Origin: a virus
Length of the DNA stretch: 34,919 nt
IMG/VR virus record: IMGVR_UViG_3300030102_001033
Location: 1-34,919 of that record
Strand: one strand, 5' to 3'
In this document: positions 10,001 to 17,928 of the stretch, piece after piece
Position numbering within the stretch: the first letter of the stretch is position 1
Layout of the letters: each line of letters opens with the position of its first letter
Made by a program: the position numbers and the translations under genes
Notes under the pieces: model-generated
The model's database searches: none
Told to the model about the DNA's origin: nothing
What the model saw: the letters and a program-made list of their open reading frames with translations, nothing else

Positions 10001-12433
10001 TTTACCTTTGTTTTTAGTGTAGATAAAAGCTCCAGGGTCATTTAAAGTCTCATCACTTATTAGTTTGCCATCATAATAAATAGCATAGTTGCCTTCTAAA
10101 GAACCTAATATAAAAGCAAGACCATCTATAGCACTACCAAATTCATCTGGAGATAAGCTTTCACCAAACCTTCTAGCAAGCACTCTGCCTTGGTTAACAA
10201 GAGTTGGCATGTCTACACCTACAGGCTTATCCATCTCAGGTGTTTCTATTGTAAATCTGCTATTTCTTGCGTTTCTCTTTGCCCTGTTTACTACTTTTGT
10301 TATATCTGCAGTAGAAGGTGTAGATACACCTGGGTTGTAACCCATATTGTATTTAATTAAATTAAACCCACCTCCGTCAGTGTTTTCATTTATCTTTACA
10401 AAAGTCCCTGACTCACGTAAGTCCACATTCTCTTTTATAAAAGCTTTTAATAAACTTTCAGAATATCTTTTTTTACTTATATTTTCGTCAAACTCTCTTT
10501 TAAACTCTATTGGTATAGTGAAGTTAGGGTCGTTTACATCAAATAAACTTTCAGCTTCTTTTAGTAAAGCTTTGTCATAGGTTACATTAGCAACAGATGC
10601 CCATACTTGTTTTTTGCCTGTAGGAGTAATAGGTTGATCGAAAGATCCTCTACCTTCTTCTATTGCCGTTGGTTCTTGTACGTCATAGATATTAGCTAAC
10701 TCCTGTTGTTCAGGTGTAAAACCCTCGTCTTGCATACGTTCGCCTACAACTTCTTCTAACTCTTTAGATTTAACAGTAAAACCTGGTTGCTTATTGGCTT
10801 GAGCTTCTCCAGCTGCTTCTGCTTTTGCTAAGTTTTCTTTTGTTGTAGATTGCTCCCAAATAACATTGCCGTTAGCATCTTCTACCCTAACTGCGTAGTT
10901 ATCTCCTGGTGCCCTAGCTTGTGAGTAGCCATTATTATCTGCTAACCACTGATCCAAAAGTTGTCTATTGAGAGGGTTTGCAGACATAACGTTAGCAAAA
11001 CCTTCAGCTTTTTCTGGGTTGGTGGTATACAAAGTACCCACTCTGTTAATGTCTACAGCTTGTACATTTGGGTATTTTTCATTTAGTTCTCCTTCAAGCT
11101 CTTCCATAGTTGCTCTATTAGCTTCTACTGACCAAACCATATCTTTAGGAAGGTTAGGATTATCCATAGCTTCAAACTGCGCTCTTAAATCTGTTTCTTT
11201 TTCTGGTAGAACCTCACCAGTAGCTTCATCAAACACACCTTGATTAAACTGTTCACGTGCTTTTTGTGAAAGATCATAACTTTTACCTACTACAGCAGAG
11301 GGTGTACCAATTGCAGTACCTACACCTATACCACCAAAGAAACCAGCAAATAAAGCGTTAGCTCTATCTAAGTTTGCCATTTGTTTCGTGTAATCGTCGT
11401 CTATTCTAAATTTTTGTTGTACGGATAGTTCTTCTTGTCCTGCTTCTGCTAACCCTTCTGCTACGCCGGTGGTGCCTGCAACTTGTGCAATCCTACTTCT
11501 TCTACTCATTACTGGTGTATCTTGACGAGTGTTTATACCTTTAGGTCCCTTAGCGTTTATCACTTTTTGCACTGACTTAAATACTGCGACTTCACTACCT
11601 AAACCTATAGCAGTAAAGCCAAGACCTTGTAAAGCAGACTGAAACCCAGCATCCGCATCTTTCATGCCTTGCTCTGCATAATCACCAAAAGCAATACCTT
11701 GTCCCATAACTTGTTCTTGCGACCCTGCTCCTACTAGACCACCTACTTTAGCAGCGGTGCCTCGTCTTTTAGTACGTATGTGAGCATAGAGATTATTAAT
11801 CATTTTCTCTTCATCTGAGGTGAGTGGCTTAAGTTTACTAGGTGTTTTCTTAGCTTTATTGGCTTCTATGGTTATAAACTTATCTATGGTCTTTTTTACT
11901 TGTTTTTTAGTAGCCATGTCTGCTGCTATGCTTTGCGGAATAATAGTTTTTTTCAAAGCTTCTGTTCCTACTTTTTTAGATACAGCTGCTGTTACCCCTG
12001 TTGCAGCCCCTGCACCTGTCATAGCTAGAGCTATACTAGCTACAGCGGAAGGTACAAATTGACCAGTTGCTTGAACAGCTTGGTTTATAAAACCGCCAAA
12101 GGTAGGTTCATCTAAGAACTCTTCAAATGTTTCTGCATCTGCTAAATAAGGTGCTCCTGCACTTTGTATAAGTTGAGCTTTATTTAACGCGCTTTCTGCT
12201 TTTTCATCATTTCCCATAAGCGCAGCAACTGAAGCTTTAAAATTACTAGCTTGTGCTTGGGTGTTGACTACACCCGTGTCTACGGCAGCTTTAAATAATT
12301 GAATGGGGTCATCTATTGGTACTACCTCTGGAGAGATATCTTGTATCGCTCCTAGGCCAGCTACTGCGCTATCAGGGAGAGGTTGGTTACTTGCGCCAGC
12401 TCCTGCAATTTCATCAAATGTCTTCTTTGCCAT
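7091..12433 (-). CDS. Giant internal virion / ejection protein with zinc-protease motif
   Basis: 1780 residues, the largest complete gene here. Around residues 994-998 it has HEIGH (in VVAHEIGHSF), with E1043 in GFKEWMSDQV as a plausible third zinc ligand: a gluzincin-type arrangement. Gly/Ala-rich hydrophobic stretches near 130-150 and 358-383, plus two near the C-terminus, could insert in membrane. The C-terminal ~380 residues, including RPIWASDPRFALVWQ and FFYAYGKTIVGG, resemble large polyvalent-protein domains (LPD38 type) found at the end of podovirus internal proteins. Expected role: packaged in the capsid and ejected with DNA to bridge the envelope, with the peptidase perhaps cutting host proteins or peptidoglycan-linked targets. 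The first 20 bases overlap the preceding ejection gene. The sequence shows the motif; activity is inference. Confidence 0.82.
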   Translation of the reverse strand: MAKKTFDEIAGAGASNQPLPDSAVAGLGAIQDISPEVVPIDDPIQLFKAAVDTGVVNTQAQASNFKASVAALMGNDEKAESALNKAQLIQSAGAPYLADAETFEEFLDEPTFGGFINQAVQATGQFVPSAVASIALAMTGAGAATGVTAAVSKKVGTEALKKTIIPQSIAADMATKKQVKKTIDKFITIEANKAKKTPSKLKPLTSDEEKMINNLYAHIRTKRRGTAAKVGGLVGAGSQEQVMGQGIAFGDYAEQGMKDADAGFQSALQGLGFTAIGLGSEVAVFKSVQKVINAKGPKGINTRQDTPVMSRRSRIAQVAGTTGVAEGLAEAGQEELSVQQKFRIDDDYTKQMANLDRANALFAGFFGGIGVGTAIGTPSAVVGKSYDLSQKAREQFNQGVFDEATGEVLPEKETDLRAQFEAMDNPNLPKDMVWSVEANRATMEELEGELNEKYPNVQAVDINRVGTLYTTNPEKAEGFANVMSANPLNRQLLDQWLADNNGYSQARAPGDNYAVRVEDANGNVIWEQSTTKENLAKAEAAGEAQANKQPGFTVKSKELEEVVGERMQDEGFTPEQQELANIYDVQEPTAIEEGRGSFDQPITPTGKKQVWASVANVTYDKALLKEAESLFDVNDPNFTIPIEFKREFDENISKKRYSESLLKAFIKENVDLRESGTFVKINENTDGGGFNLIKYNMGYNPGVSTPSTADITKVVNRAKRNARNSRFTIETPEMDKPVGVDMPTLVNQGRVLARRFGESLSPDEFGSAIDGLAFILGSLEGNYAIYYDGKLISDETLNDPGAFIYTKNKGKERYTLQDLQRGRKSGVQSGDLEAGFDPKEDINQEVVPGETEGATEPTADERAENEFNRRLFKNPYAKGSTKAAGPKPGIYFSSTVEQHLDASFIKDFKRIATTKLGLTKPYRIFSTTEDISAEALDGDVDLANRVQTALGQMGSEGSTRGMNIPGADFDVILVQTREGLNAAEQGARAFVVAHEIGHSFVNQELEKSLSIPKLREGLLNAYNQELQNNDTAQYTNDEQGFKEWMSDQVGSYLLDETKKAQNQTDSFFKRLANKIRAFVNEFSNVARRRYNVAPAFADYVTELKKINTDPGHFMVKYLARSEIEQTVEKIGKEIPLGDPKAPQKIRQTVNKLKESGEVLGVGEFIKTVLFAKDNLLRGYGKAGIALAQMFRGQSQTTEEVGLLTAAVTRARAKMNEIQAILGVTKSGEMTEEKMKILLDAENNDIPTEQLDTQAKQIREWLSNHYNQESLKDIGIDELSNFFPRSLLIEEIAGNPDKKQDLVNLLLEFNDGLSEQDANEAVEATLADISSEIEVDGVEGDKYTIGLVKSRAKYYKNIPTARMRDIGILEDPHRALQKYIDSTVKRVELNKRGGSKRIEELLSQIEDPKQRELAEKAVMAMLGKVTPISSGMFRGANQIGLAFNVTTLLTFATFASFPDLAGPILRSKDFGALRTASKTIFNMIQDKEEAAQLAKDIGVVGIDAMMETFVGAGELEYTSEGTKKFTNTFFRAIGLEQFTRFTRIFAAGMGKAFLLDNAKKAAAGNQRAIRYLKELGVTAEEVNKWAGGNINEAGNEKIKLALARFVDESIVRPNAAERPIWASDPRFALVWQLKSFFYAYGKTIVGGSINEMQARYTEAGLKGAAVPLFLGAATLLPLTMLGFDLRERFKVGLAWVLPGVSPDDKNYRRSQTMDWGEYTTEIIDRSGVLGPFTLALPLFMEDRRYGDPMWVGPLGPTVEKGYDLFTGNLRLKDLSPVYNTL

Positions 12434-14552
12434 ATTCTTGTATGTAATACATAATTAAGTTTCTAGCATAAGCATTTTCATTTGGTCCACCAAATCTGTA
12501 AGTAAAATCGCCAGGCTTCAAACTACCTTGTGCTTCTCTGTTGCTGCCCGCTGGAGTAAAGTAAATTTCTCTTATAGGACTATTTGGGTCGCCTGGATTG
12601 ACTCTTTCAAACCTAACATTATCAATTAGGTTGCCTATATTTTTTGGATCTCCTGGTGAGAATAAACCTTGAAACCAATCTTTAAAATCTACAGATCCTT
12701 CTACTTCTACTGCTTGTGCAAATAACAAACCAGCTATACCTTTTAGAGAGTCTCTTGCAAAGTCTCCTTCTGTTTGTATTTCATATTTACCATCCTTGAC
12801 AACGAACTTAGGAGCCCCTGGTAAATTTTTTACTTGATTAAGAAGGTTAGATACCTTAGCTCTAGTCTCACCAGTAAAGGCTTGGTAATCTCCATCTTCA
12901 TCAAAAAGTAAAGGAATTAACTCTGCTTCAGCATCTATAAACTCTTGTGTTAGTTCTTGTCTATATTTTCTTTGGTCTCTTAGATAATTACCGTATAGTA
13001 TGTCAGTCTCTAGGGCTGTTTTGTCCATACTCATCTTTCTATCGTAAACACCCATGTACTTAAATAAAGCGTCTGCAAAATTTTGTTGTTTATCATACGC
13101 AGCTAAAACTATCGCTGCATCTTGGTAGGTAACGTTATTTGCTTGTGCTGTGCCAAAAGGTACTTTGTTTAAATCTTCTTCAGTTTCTACACCATATTTA
13201 GAAATAACATCTCTAAACCTATTTACCAAATCACCGTCTTTACTTATAGCTTCTATAGTTTCTTTATTATTATCAAAAAATGCTTGCACCTCTTCTTTAG
13301 TAGCACCATCTGTAAGTTCGCCGTTTAGTTTAAAAGAAGTAGAAGTGATTTCTGTAACAGGTTTAGCTGCTTCTAATTCATCTTGTAGTTCTTTACGCTT
13401 TGTTTCAGATAAATCAGGGTTAGTTAATTGTTGTTCAATGTCTGAACGTTTGACATCTACTTTTGCTTGTACTTTGTCTCTAGCAGTCTGTCTAGTAGCT
13501 GCGTCATCTTCTATGTTTTTGCTAACTCTATCAATTCTTTTTTGTTGTTGTTCAATTAACCTTTCTCTTTTCTTTTGTAGTGTAGATTTAACACGATCAT
13601 CTGCTGCGTCCATGGCACGTTTGTTATTTTCTAACTGAACTTGGCCAAATTTATAAGCGGTAGCAAATGATTTTCTAAACCCTTTACTCAAGCCTTGAGA
13701 TAACGTTTCAATTTCGCTATCAGACAAGATAGTTTCTGGTGTTAAACCACTAATAAGAGCTGCAGAGCTTTGCACTTCCGGAGAACTTGTGTCAACAACA
13801 CTAGAAAAAGGTTTAATTTCTCTTTCTTCTTCTATTGTCAAAGGTTGTTCTCCACCAGGCTTAGTCTCTGTTTCTCTTAAACGAGCTCCTAAATCTGAAA
13901 CTAGGCCTAACATAGCTTCATTGGCATCTTGTAGATTTATGCCTTCTGTTTTATCTATTTCGTCTAAAACCTCTCCTGCTTCTGCTATTGGATCTCCTGT
14001 TACTATGTCCGTTGGCCCATCTTGTTGTACACTCTGAGCTACTACTCCCTGCCCTAAATTAGGATTAGCTCTTTTTCTAAGTATGGCAACATTGCCTTGA
14101 ATTAAGTCTTCAAATTGAGTTTCATTTAAATTTGCTACTAGGTCATTAGGGTCATCAGTAGCAAGCCAAGTTTTTGGAGCTAAAAGTTTTGTGTCTGGTC
14201 TTCTAGTTAGTATAGTTTTTGTACCATCTTCATTATCCCTAAAGCCTTCTATGATACCTAACTTGTCCATGCCTTCTTGAGTATCGGTAAACTGTTTGAA
14301 TTTGTTAGACTGATTAAGAAGTTTTACAATTTGATTCTGATACTTATAGCCTGTGCTGTCTTTTTCTACAAGTTTATCAAAATTTACTCTACCCTCTTTT
14401 GTTATTAAACCATCAACAAGCAACTCATCAAAAAACTTACCATCTGCTACTTGTTGGTTTGCGTTTCTTTCAGCTGTTAAAAGTTCTTGCTGACGTTGTT
14501 GCCGTGTATCTGGGCCAAAAAGTTTTGCTAAACCGCCTGCTATATCAACCAT
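12414..14552 (-). CDS. Internal virion / ejection protein with coiled coil
   Basis: 712 residues, highly charged, with no signal peptide. A long helical coiled coil runs from about residue 305 to 395 (segments such as KSTLQKKRERLIEQQQKRI and LSETKRKELQDELEAA). The rest is mixed, with several acidic linkers. It begins at an ATG that shares an A with the stop of the preceding gene and ends inside the start of the giant 1780-residue gene. Position between a small gp14-like protein and the giant protein matches the second ejection protein of podoviruses (gp15-like role). That role is inferred from order, size and coiled coil; sequence similarity to T7 gp15 is not evident by eye. Confidence 0.75.
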   Translation of the reverse strand: MVDIAGGLAKLFGPDTRQQRQQELLTAERNANQQVADGKFFDELLVDGLITKEGRVNFDKLVEKDSTGYKYQNQIVKLLNQSNKFKQFTDTQEGMDKLGIIEGFRDNEDGTKTILTRRPDTKLLAPKTWLATDDPNDLVANLNETQFEDLIQGNVAILRKRANPNLGQGVVAQSVQQDGPTDIVTGDPIAEAGEVLDEIDKTEGINLQDANEAMLGLVSDLGARLRETETKPGGEQPLTIEEEREIKPFSSVVDTSSPEVQSSAALISGLTPETILSDSEIETLSQGLSKGFRKSFATAYKFGQVQLENNKRAMDAADDRVKSTLQKKRERLIEQQQKRIDRVSKNIEDDAATRQTARDKVQAKVDVKRSDIEQQLTNPDLSETKRKELQDELEAAKPVTEITSTSFKLNGELTDGATKEEVQAFFDNNKETIEAISKDGDLVNRFRDVISKYGVETEEDLNKVPFGTAQANNVTYQDAAIVLAAYDKQQNFADALFKYMGVYDRKMSMDKTALETDILYGNYLRDQRKYRQELTQEFIDAEAELIPLLFDEDGDYQAFTGETRAKVSNLLNQVKNLPGAPKFVVKDGKYEIQTEGDFARDSLKGIAGLLFAQAVEVEGSVDFKDWFQGLFSPGDPKNIGNLIDNVRFERVNPGDPNSPIREIYFTPAGSNREAQGSLKPGDFTYRFGGPNENAYARNLIMYYIQEYGKEDI

Positions 14553-15127
14553 TAGATTAACGCTCCTATTATCGCAGCACCTAAACCTACCATATTACTG
14601 TGATGTTGGGCTTTTGCATTTTTATAAGCTGCAGCTCTATTTGCGGCCATAGCAGAAGCATCTCCCAACCCGCTTAAGGAGTTTTGATTTACGCCTTGTC
14701 CAATACCTATAAGTTCATTTAGTAAAGCATTGTTGATTTGTCTTTGTTGTATCCTGGCATTATTAACAGTATTTACCATACCTAACTGTCCCCCTCTTTG
14801 TAAGGACCTTTGTTGTTGTTGCCTTTGAGCATTTGATAAACCAGCTCCTCCATATCTTTCTAAGTTTCTTTGTTGAACTTCTCCTGCGATTCTATTTTGA
14901 GTAGCTTGATCTTCTTGGGCTTGCCTAACTAGGGAATCATCATTTGTTAGATTTAATAAACGTTCCTCAAAATCTCTAAAATTATTTACGTAATCCATAT
15001 AGTCTTGTCTAGTTATGCCGGCAAAAGTAGCTTCTGGGTCATCAACATTTGGTAACCCAAGGCTACTTGCACCTTGATTATACTGACGCATATTAAAACT
15101 ACCTTGGTATAAATCTTCGTATAACAT
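14552..15127 (-). CDS. Small internal virion protein (gp14-like role)
   Basis: 191 residues, rich in Gln, Asn and Ala. The middle is a Gln/Arg-rich helix (RQQQQRSLQRGGQLGMV, IQQRQINNALLNEL), followed by an Ala-rich helix (ASAMAANRAAAYKNAKAQ) and a hydrophobic C-terminal tail GLGAAIIGALI that could enter membrane. A short Ala/Gln-rich protein with a hydrophobic tail, placed directly before the large ejection proteins, is typical of gp14-like pore components. Both its start and its stop overlap neighbouring genes as TAATG, so the ejection set is probably translated in a coupled chain. The gp14 equivalence is functional inference. Confidence 0.7.
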   Translation of the reverse strand: MLYEDLYQGSFNMRQYNQGASSLGLPNVDDPEATFAGITRQDYMDYVNNFRDFEERLLNLTNDDSLVRQAQEDQATQNRIAGEVQQRNLERYGGAGLSNAQRQQQQRSLQRGGQLGMVNTVNNARIQQRQINNALLNELIGIGQGVNQNSLSGLGDASAMAANRAAAYKNAKAQHHSNMVGLGAAIIGALI

Positions 15128-15711
15128 TATCTTCCGTAAAAACTCCCAACTGGTTTATTTTCGTCTTGTGGAGCATTAGGGTCTTCCTCTTCTTGGCCAA
15201 ACACCTTACCAAAACCTCCTAAGTCTTGTATCTTTTTTATCCCTGATACTGCTACATTTTGAAATGCCCCTACGTTAGCGTTTCTTCTTGCTTGTTTGGC
15301 TCTTGCAAACTGTAGTTGTTTTGTTGACTCAATACGTGCAGCTCTTGATAAACCTTGTTGTGCGTCCGCTTGCATGCCACGTGCATTTTTAAGAACGTTT
15401 ACTTGGTCGCCTCTCTGTGCAACTAGCCCTTGAGATCTACCTTGTAAAGCTTGAGCTCCAGCTGCAGAGGCCATATTAGCTGCCGTATCTACTGCTTGAG
15501 TTGCTTGTAAACTAGGTCTTGATAAGGCCTGCATGGTGTCTGCTTGTGCACGTCCGGTAGCAACTCCTTGGTAATTTTCTGTACTACTCCTATCCCGTAA
15601 CTCTTTTAACTTTGGTAAATATTTTTCTCTAAAATAGTTTTTTTCTGCTAAGGAGACGGAGGCAAGCGCTTTCTCTTGCTCACTTGCTTTAGTTTTCTTA
15701 GGTTTACTCAA
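15127..15711 (-). CDS. Ala/Gln-rich structural, probably internal virion, protein
   Basis: 194 residues starting at TTG 15711 after AGGAGAAAAG; no ATG in frame gives the same well-spaced ribosome site. The N-terminus is Lys-rich (SKPKKTKASEQ), the centre is a long Ala/Gln helix (TQAVDTAANMASAAGAQAL, RGMQADAQQGLSRAA), and the C-terminus is acidic and Asn/Pro-rich (QEEEDPNAPQDENKP). Composition and position match the other internal proteins. It overlaps the upstream gene by 8 bases and the downstream gene by TAATG. No catalytic motif is visible and I cannot assign a family. A virion-core role is the most economical reading. Confidence 0.68.
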   Translation of the reverse strand: MSKPKKTKASEQEKALASVSLAEKNYFREKYLPKLKELRDRSSTENYQGVATGRAQADTMQALSRPSLQATQAVDTAANMASAAGAQALQGRSQGLVAQRGDQVNVLKNARGMQADAQQGLSRAARIESTKQLQFARAKQARRNANVGAFQNVAVSGIKKIQDLGGFGKVFGQEEEDPNAPQDENKPVGSFYGR

Positions 15712-16138
15712 CTTTTCTCCTGTAAATTCGTGTATCTAAATCCCATCCATTCTTTACCGCGTACGATTCGAAAGCTGGTACGTTAGATTGTGCTTCTATA
15801 AACTTACAATCAAGCTGTTTAGCTACACTTTCTATCCATTCTTCATGGGCTAACCACTCATGTCCACCCTTTTCATAAGTATACGCTATCCACATATACA
15901 ATGTCTTGTCTTTTGTGTACCTATCTATTTCTATAGTAAATACTAAAAAACCTTTTAGAGAGGTAAACAAATATGCATTTTCGTTTACACACTCGCTGTA
16001 AACATCCTCAGGGATAAAGGTAAGAGTAGGATTATTCTTTAATATTTCGACTATGCCTGGTTTTACTTTGTCCCAACACTCTCGTATGTTACTAAAAACA
16101 GGTAACTCAGTAGTCGATCTCCTTTCCGTACTTTCCAT
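15704..16138 (-). CDS. GNAT-like phage protein (gp13-like)
   Basis: 144 residues. The pattern LFTSLKGFLVFTIEIDRYTK, LYMWIAYT, WLAHEEWIESVAKQLDC, EAQSNVPAFESYAVKNGWDLD and a final RIYRRKVE follows the strand/helix order of GNAT acetyltransferase-like folds. T7 gp13, a virion-assembly protein, has a comparable C-terminal half. No clear acetyl-CoA P-loop (Q/RxxGxG/A) is visible, so it may be a structural derivative rather than an enzyme. The ATG follows AAGGAGACGGT and lies inside the end of the upstream gene (32-base overlap). Position between connector genes and ejection proteins supports a role in core assembly. Confidence 0.6.
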   Translation of the reverse strand: MESTERRSTTELPVFSNIRECWDKVKPGIVEILKNNPTLTFIPEDVYSECVNENAYLFTSLKGFLVFTIEIDRYTKDKTLYMWIAYTYEKGGHEWLAHEEWIESVAKQLDCKFIEAQSNVPAFESYAVKNGWDLDTRIYRRKVE

Positions 16139-16781
16139 ACCGTCTCCTTGGCATTCCTATCCCTTTGTACTTAACAGTTCTTTTTACACCTAGGTCTCCG
16201 CCTCGGCCTCTCAGTTCCGCTTGTTTTACTTCTTGCGTAAACTGAAATAAATATTCTTGTGCGGCTCCTACGTCTGACCACTCTCTACTAGGCATACGTA
16301 AAAGTCTGTACAGAGCGCCATATATAATTGCATCTCTGTACGTGTTCGCAATAGTTGTATCTATATTATTAGAAGCCCTAGTAGGTTTTAGGGCTACACT
16401 TATTATAAGTTCTTTTGGTCCACTTGGTACCGGCACTACCCAGAAAGTAGTTGGTGTTTTTTGCAGATACACGTGAGGATTGCCGGTTCTGTTTCTCCAA
16501 TCTGGGTAGTTTAACTCTAGGCTACGAGGACTTATGGGATCCATATCGTTGCCATCGTACGTCATATATAAAATCTGATGTACTTCCGTACCGGTAGGTA
16601 TATCGAAATCATATTCAAATACACCAGCTATGGTGCTAAGTGGGTCTATGTCTAAAATAAAAGCTTTTGATCTTTCACAAAACTCTATTGTTGCAGAACG
16701 TATTGCTTGTTCTACTAAAGTATCTGGACAGAGAGGTACGTAAGGCAGTACTTCTTTTAGCAAAGAAGAATATGCTGCCAT
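16107..16781 (-). CDS. Head-tail connector / tail-tube-A-like protein
   Basis: 224 residues. An N-terminal helical segment (YVPLCPDTLVEQAIRSATIEFC) is followed by a beta-rich middle (FEYDFDIPTGTEVHQILYM; VYLQKTPTTFWVVPVP; LIISVALKPT), a helix around YRDAIIYGALYRLLRMPSREW, and a very basic tail (MPRRRYGKYGKEI). This order resembles gp4/gp11-type adaptor proteins that form the ring below the portal. The start follows AAGGTAGGTAACA within the end of the preceding gene, with only 2 bases between the two genes. The basic tail may contact DNA in the channel. The assignment rests on fold-like pattern and gene order. Confidence 0.68.
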   Translation of the reverse strand: MAAYSSLLKEVLPYVPLCPDTLVEQAIRSATIEFCERSKAFILDIDPLSTIAGVFEYDFDIPTGTEVHQILYMTYDGNDMDPISPRSLELNYPDWRNRTGNPHVYLQKTPTTFWVVPVPSGPKELIISVALKPTRASNNIDTTIANTYRDAIIYGALYRLLRMPSREWSDVGAAQEYLFQFTQEVKQAELRGRGGDLGVKRTVKYKGIGMPRRRYGKYGKEIDY

Positions 16782-16783
16782 TG

Positions 16784-17527
16784 TTACCTACCTTGCTGTT
16801 GCATCTGAGCTACCTGAGGAACCGCCCCAGTCCCTATATTAGATACAGGATCATTATTTGGGTCTAACATAGATGCAGCATTCCCGCCTTGTCCTAAACA
16901 ATTAAGGAAAAGTTGATAATGTGTTCCTGCTCTTTGCGCGTTCCCAGCGTATTCAGAGTCTTTTTGATATGCTCTAAACAACACATAATCCATAATAGCA
17001 TTCGCATATATATCATCCACTGAAATAGTAGCTGATGCATTTGCTAAATCGGTTGGTGAGTTAGAGAAAACAATCTCTACAAAAGCGTTTTGGCCATTTG
17101 CTACCCCAGGATAAACATAAAAGTTTCTTGGGTCGTCGTCATCAAAAATATAATGTTTAACAACGCTACCATGCGCTGCATCTCCTGAGACTGTTGGATC
17201 GTTCCAATCTGGCTCTTGTGTATTAAGAATGTCTACATTTACTATTCTAATTGCTCTTTTGCCTGTCGCATTGCTAGCAGCACTCGACATATTTCTAGTT
17301 AATTTTATTAAACGCAACCCACCAGAAGGTAAGGATTGTTTTGTACCTGTAACTAGTTGTACGTTAGAAGTAGTAGCTGAAGACTCTGGTCTATAGTTAA
17401 CGATCTCTCTTTGAGCATCATTTATATACCTAAGCAATTCGGCTTCTGGCCATCTGACACTAGTAGTGTCCTGCAGAATGTCTTTTACTCTGGCTAATAA
17501 ATTTGCTCCTGTTAGTGTCCCTGCCAT
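16784..17527 (-). CDS. Phage adaptor protein (DUF6682-like)
   Basis: 247 residues. The N-terminal pattern LLARVKDILQDTTSVRWPEA and LLRYINDAQREIVNYRPES is characteristic of phage adaptor proteins annotated as DUF6682 (family recall). A beta-rich middle follows (VVKHYIFDDDDPRNFYVYPG, VEIVFSNSPTDL), then a helical C-terminal half (YANAIMDYVLFRAYQKDSEY) and a Gln-rich end. It probably docks on the portal as a neck protein. It lies in the head-to-tail gene order after the capsid gene and is separated from the next gene by 2 bases. No enzymatic motif is visible. Confidence 0.72.
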   Translation of the reverse strand: MAGTLTGANLLARVKDILQDTTSVRWPEAELLRYINDAQREIVNYRPESSATTSNVQLVTGTKQSLPSGGLRLIKLTRNMSSAASNATGKRAIRIVNVDILNTQEPDWNDPTVSGDAAHGSVVKHYIFDDDDPRNFYVYPGVANGQNAFVEIVFSNSPTDLANASATISVDDIYANAIMDYVLFRAYQKDSEYAGNAQRAGTHYQLFLNCLGQGGNAASMLDPNNDPVSNIGTGAVPQVAQMQQQGR

Positions 17528-17533
17528 AATTTA

Positions 17534-17872
17534 CTACTCCGCTGCTTCTAGCTCCGCTATCAAATCTGACTTCTTTTTACGTCTGTCTAGTTCTATGCCC
17601 ATAGTTCTACCATGTGCTTCTAGTTCTAATTTAGTCATGCTGTGTAAATCTACCTCGTCGTGCACTTCTACTACAGGCTCGTCTTCTACAACTGGAGCCC
17701 CTTCAACGTGTACTTCTTCGGTTTCTTTGTGGTCTTTGACCTCTACACAACCTGCTTGTAAGCATAGTAAACCTAAATCAGTTCCAACTTGTCTTGGTTC
17801 GCCAGCTATTAAATGTATAGTTGCTCCCCAAGTGGAAGCTACTGTTTTATCTTCGTCTGATACTATCCACAT
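17534..17872 (-). CDS. Small acidic head-associated protein with HeH/SAP-like C-terminus
   Basis: 112 residues. An N-terminal beta part (MWIVSDEDKTVASTWGATIHLIAG) leads into a long acidic Val/Glu linker (residues ~48-76). The end of about 35 residues (MTKLELEAHGRTMGIELD, then RRKKKSDLIAELEAAE) has the helix-extended-loop-helix pattern found in many phage head proteins and SAP-like DNA-binding modules. It follows the capsid gene across a terminator hairpin, with a ribosome site AAGGAGTAGATT. Likely role: minor head or head-completion protein, the C-terminal module contacting DNA or capsid. The HeH call is pattern-based. Confidence 0.65.
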   Translation of the reverse strand: MWIVSDEDKTVASTWGATIHLIAGEPRQVGTDLGLLCLQAGCVEVKDHKETEEVHVEGAPVVEDEPVVEVHDEVDLHSMTKLELEAHGRTMGIELDRRKKKSDLIAELEAAE

Positions 17873-17888
17873 AATCTACTCCTTAAAA

Positions 17889-17914
17889 ATGGGTGGCTTT
17901 AATTAGCCACCCAT
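17889..17914 (-). terminator. Hairpin terminator / attenuator after capsid gene
   Basis: Perfect 10-bp stem ATGGGTGGCT / AGCCACCCAT with a 6-base loop, followed on the minus strand by TTTTTAAGG. It lies 15 bases past the capsid stop and just before the ribosome site of the next late gene. It would make the capsid mRNA end or be processed there while letting some transcripts continue. The flanking T/A runs could allow weak action on the other strand too. Confidence 0.8.
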
Positions 17915-17928
17915 AAAATATATCACAA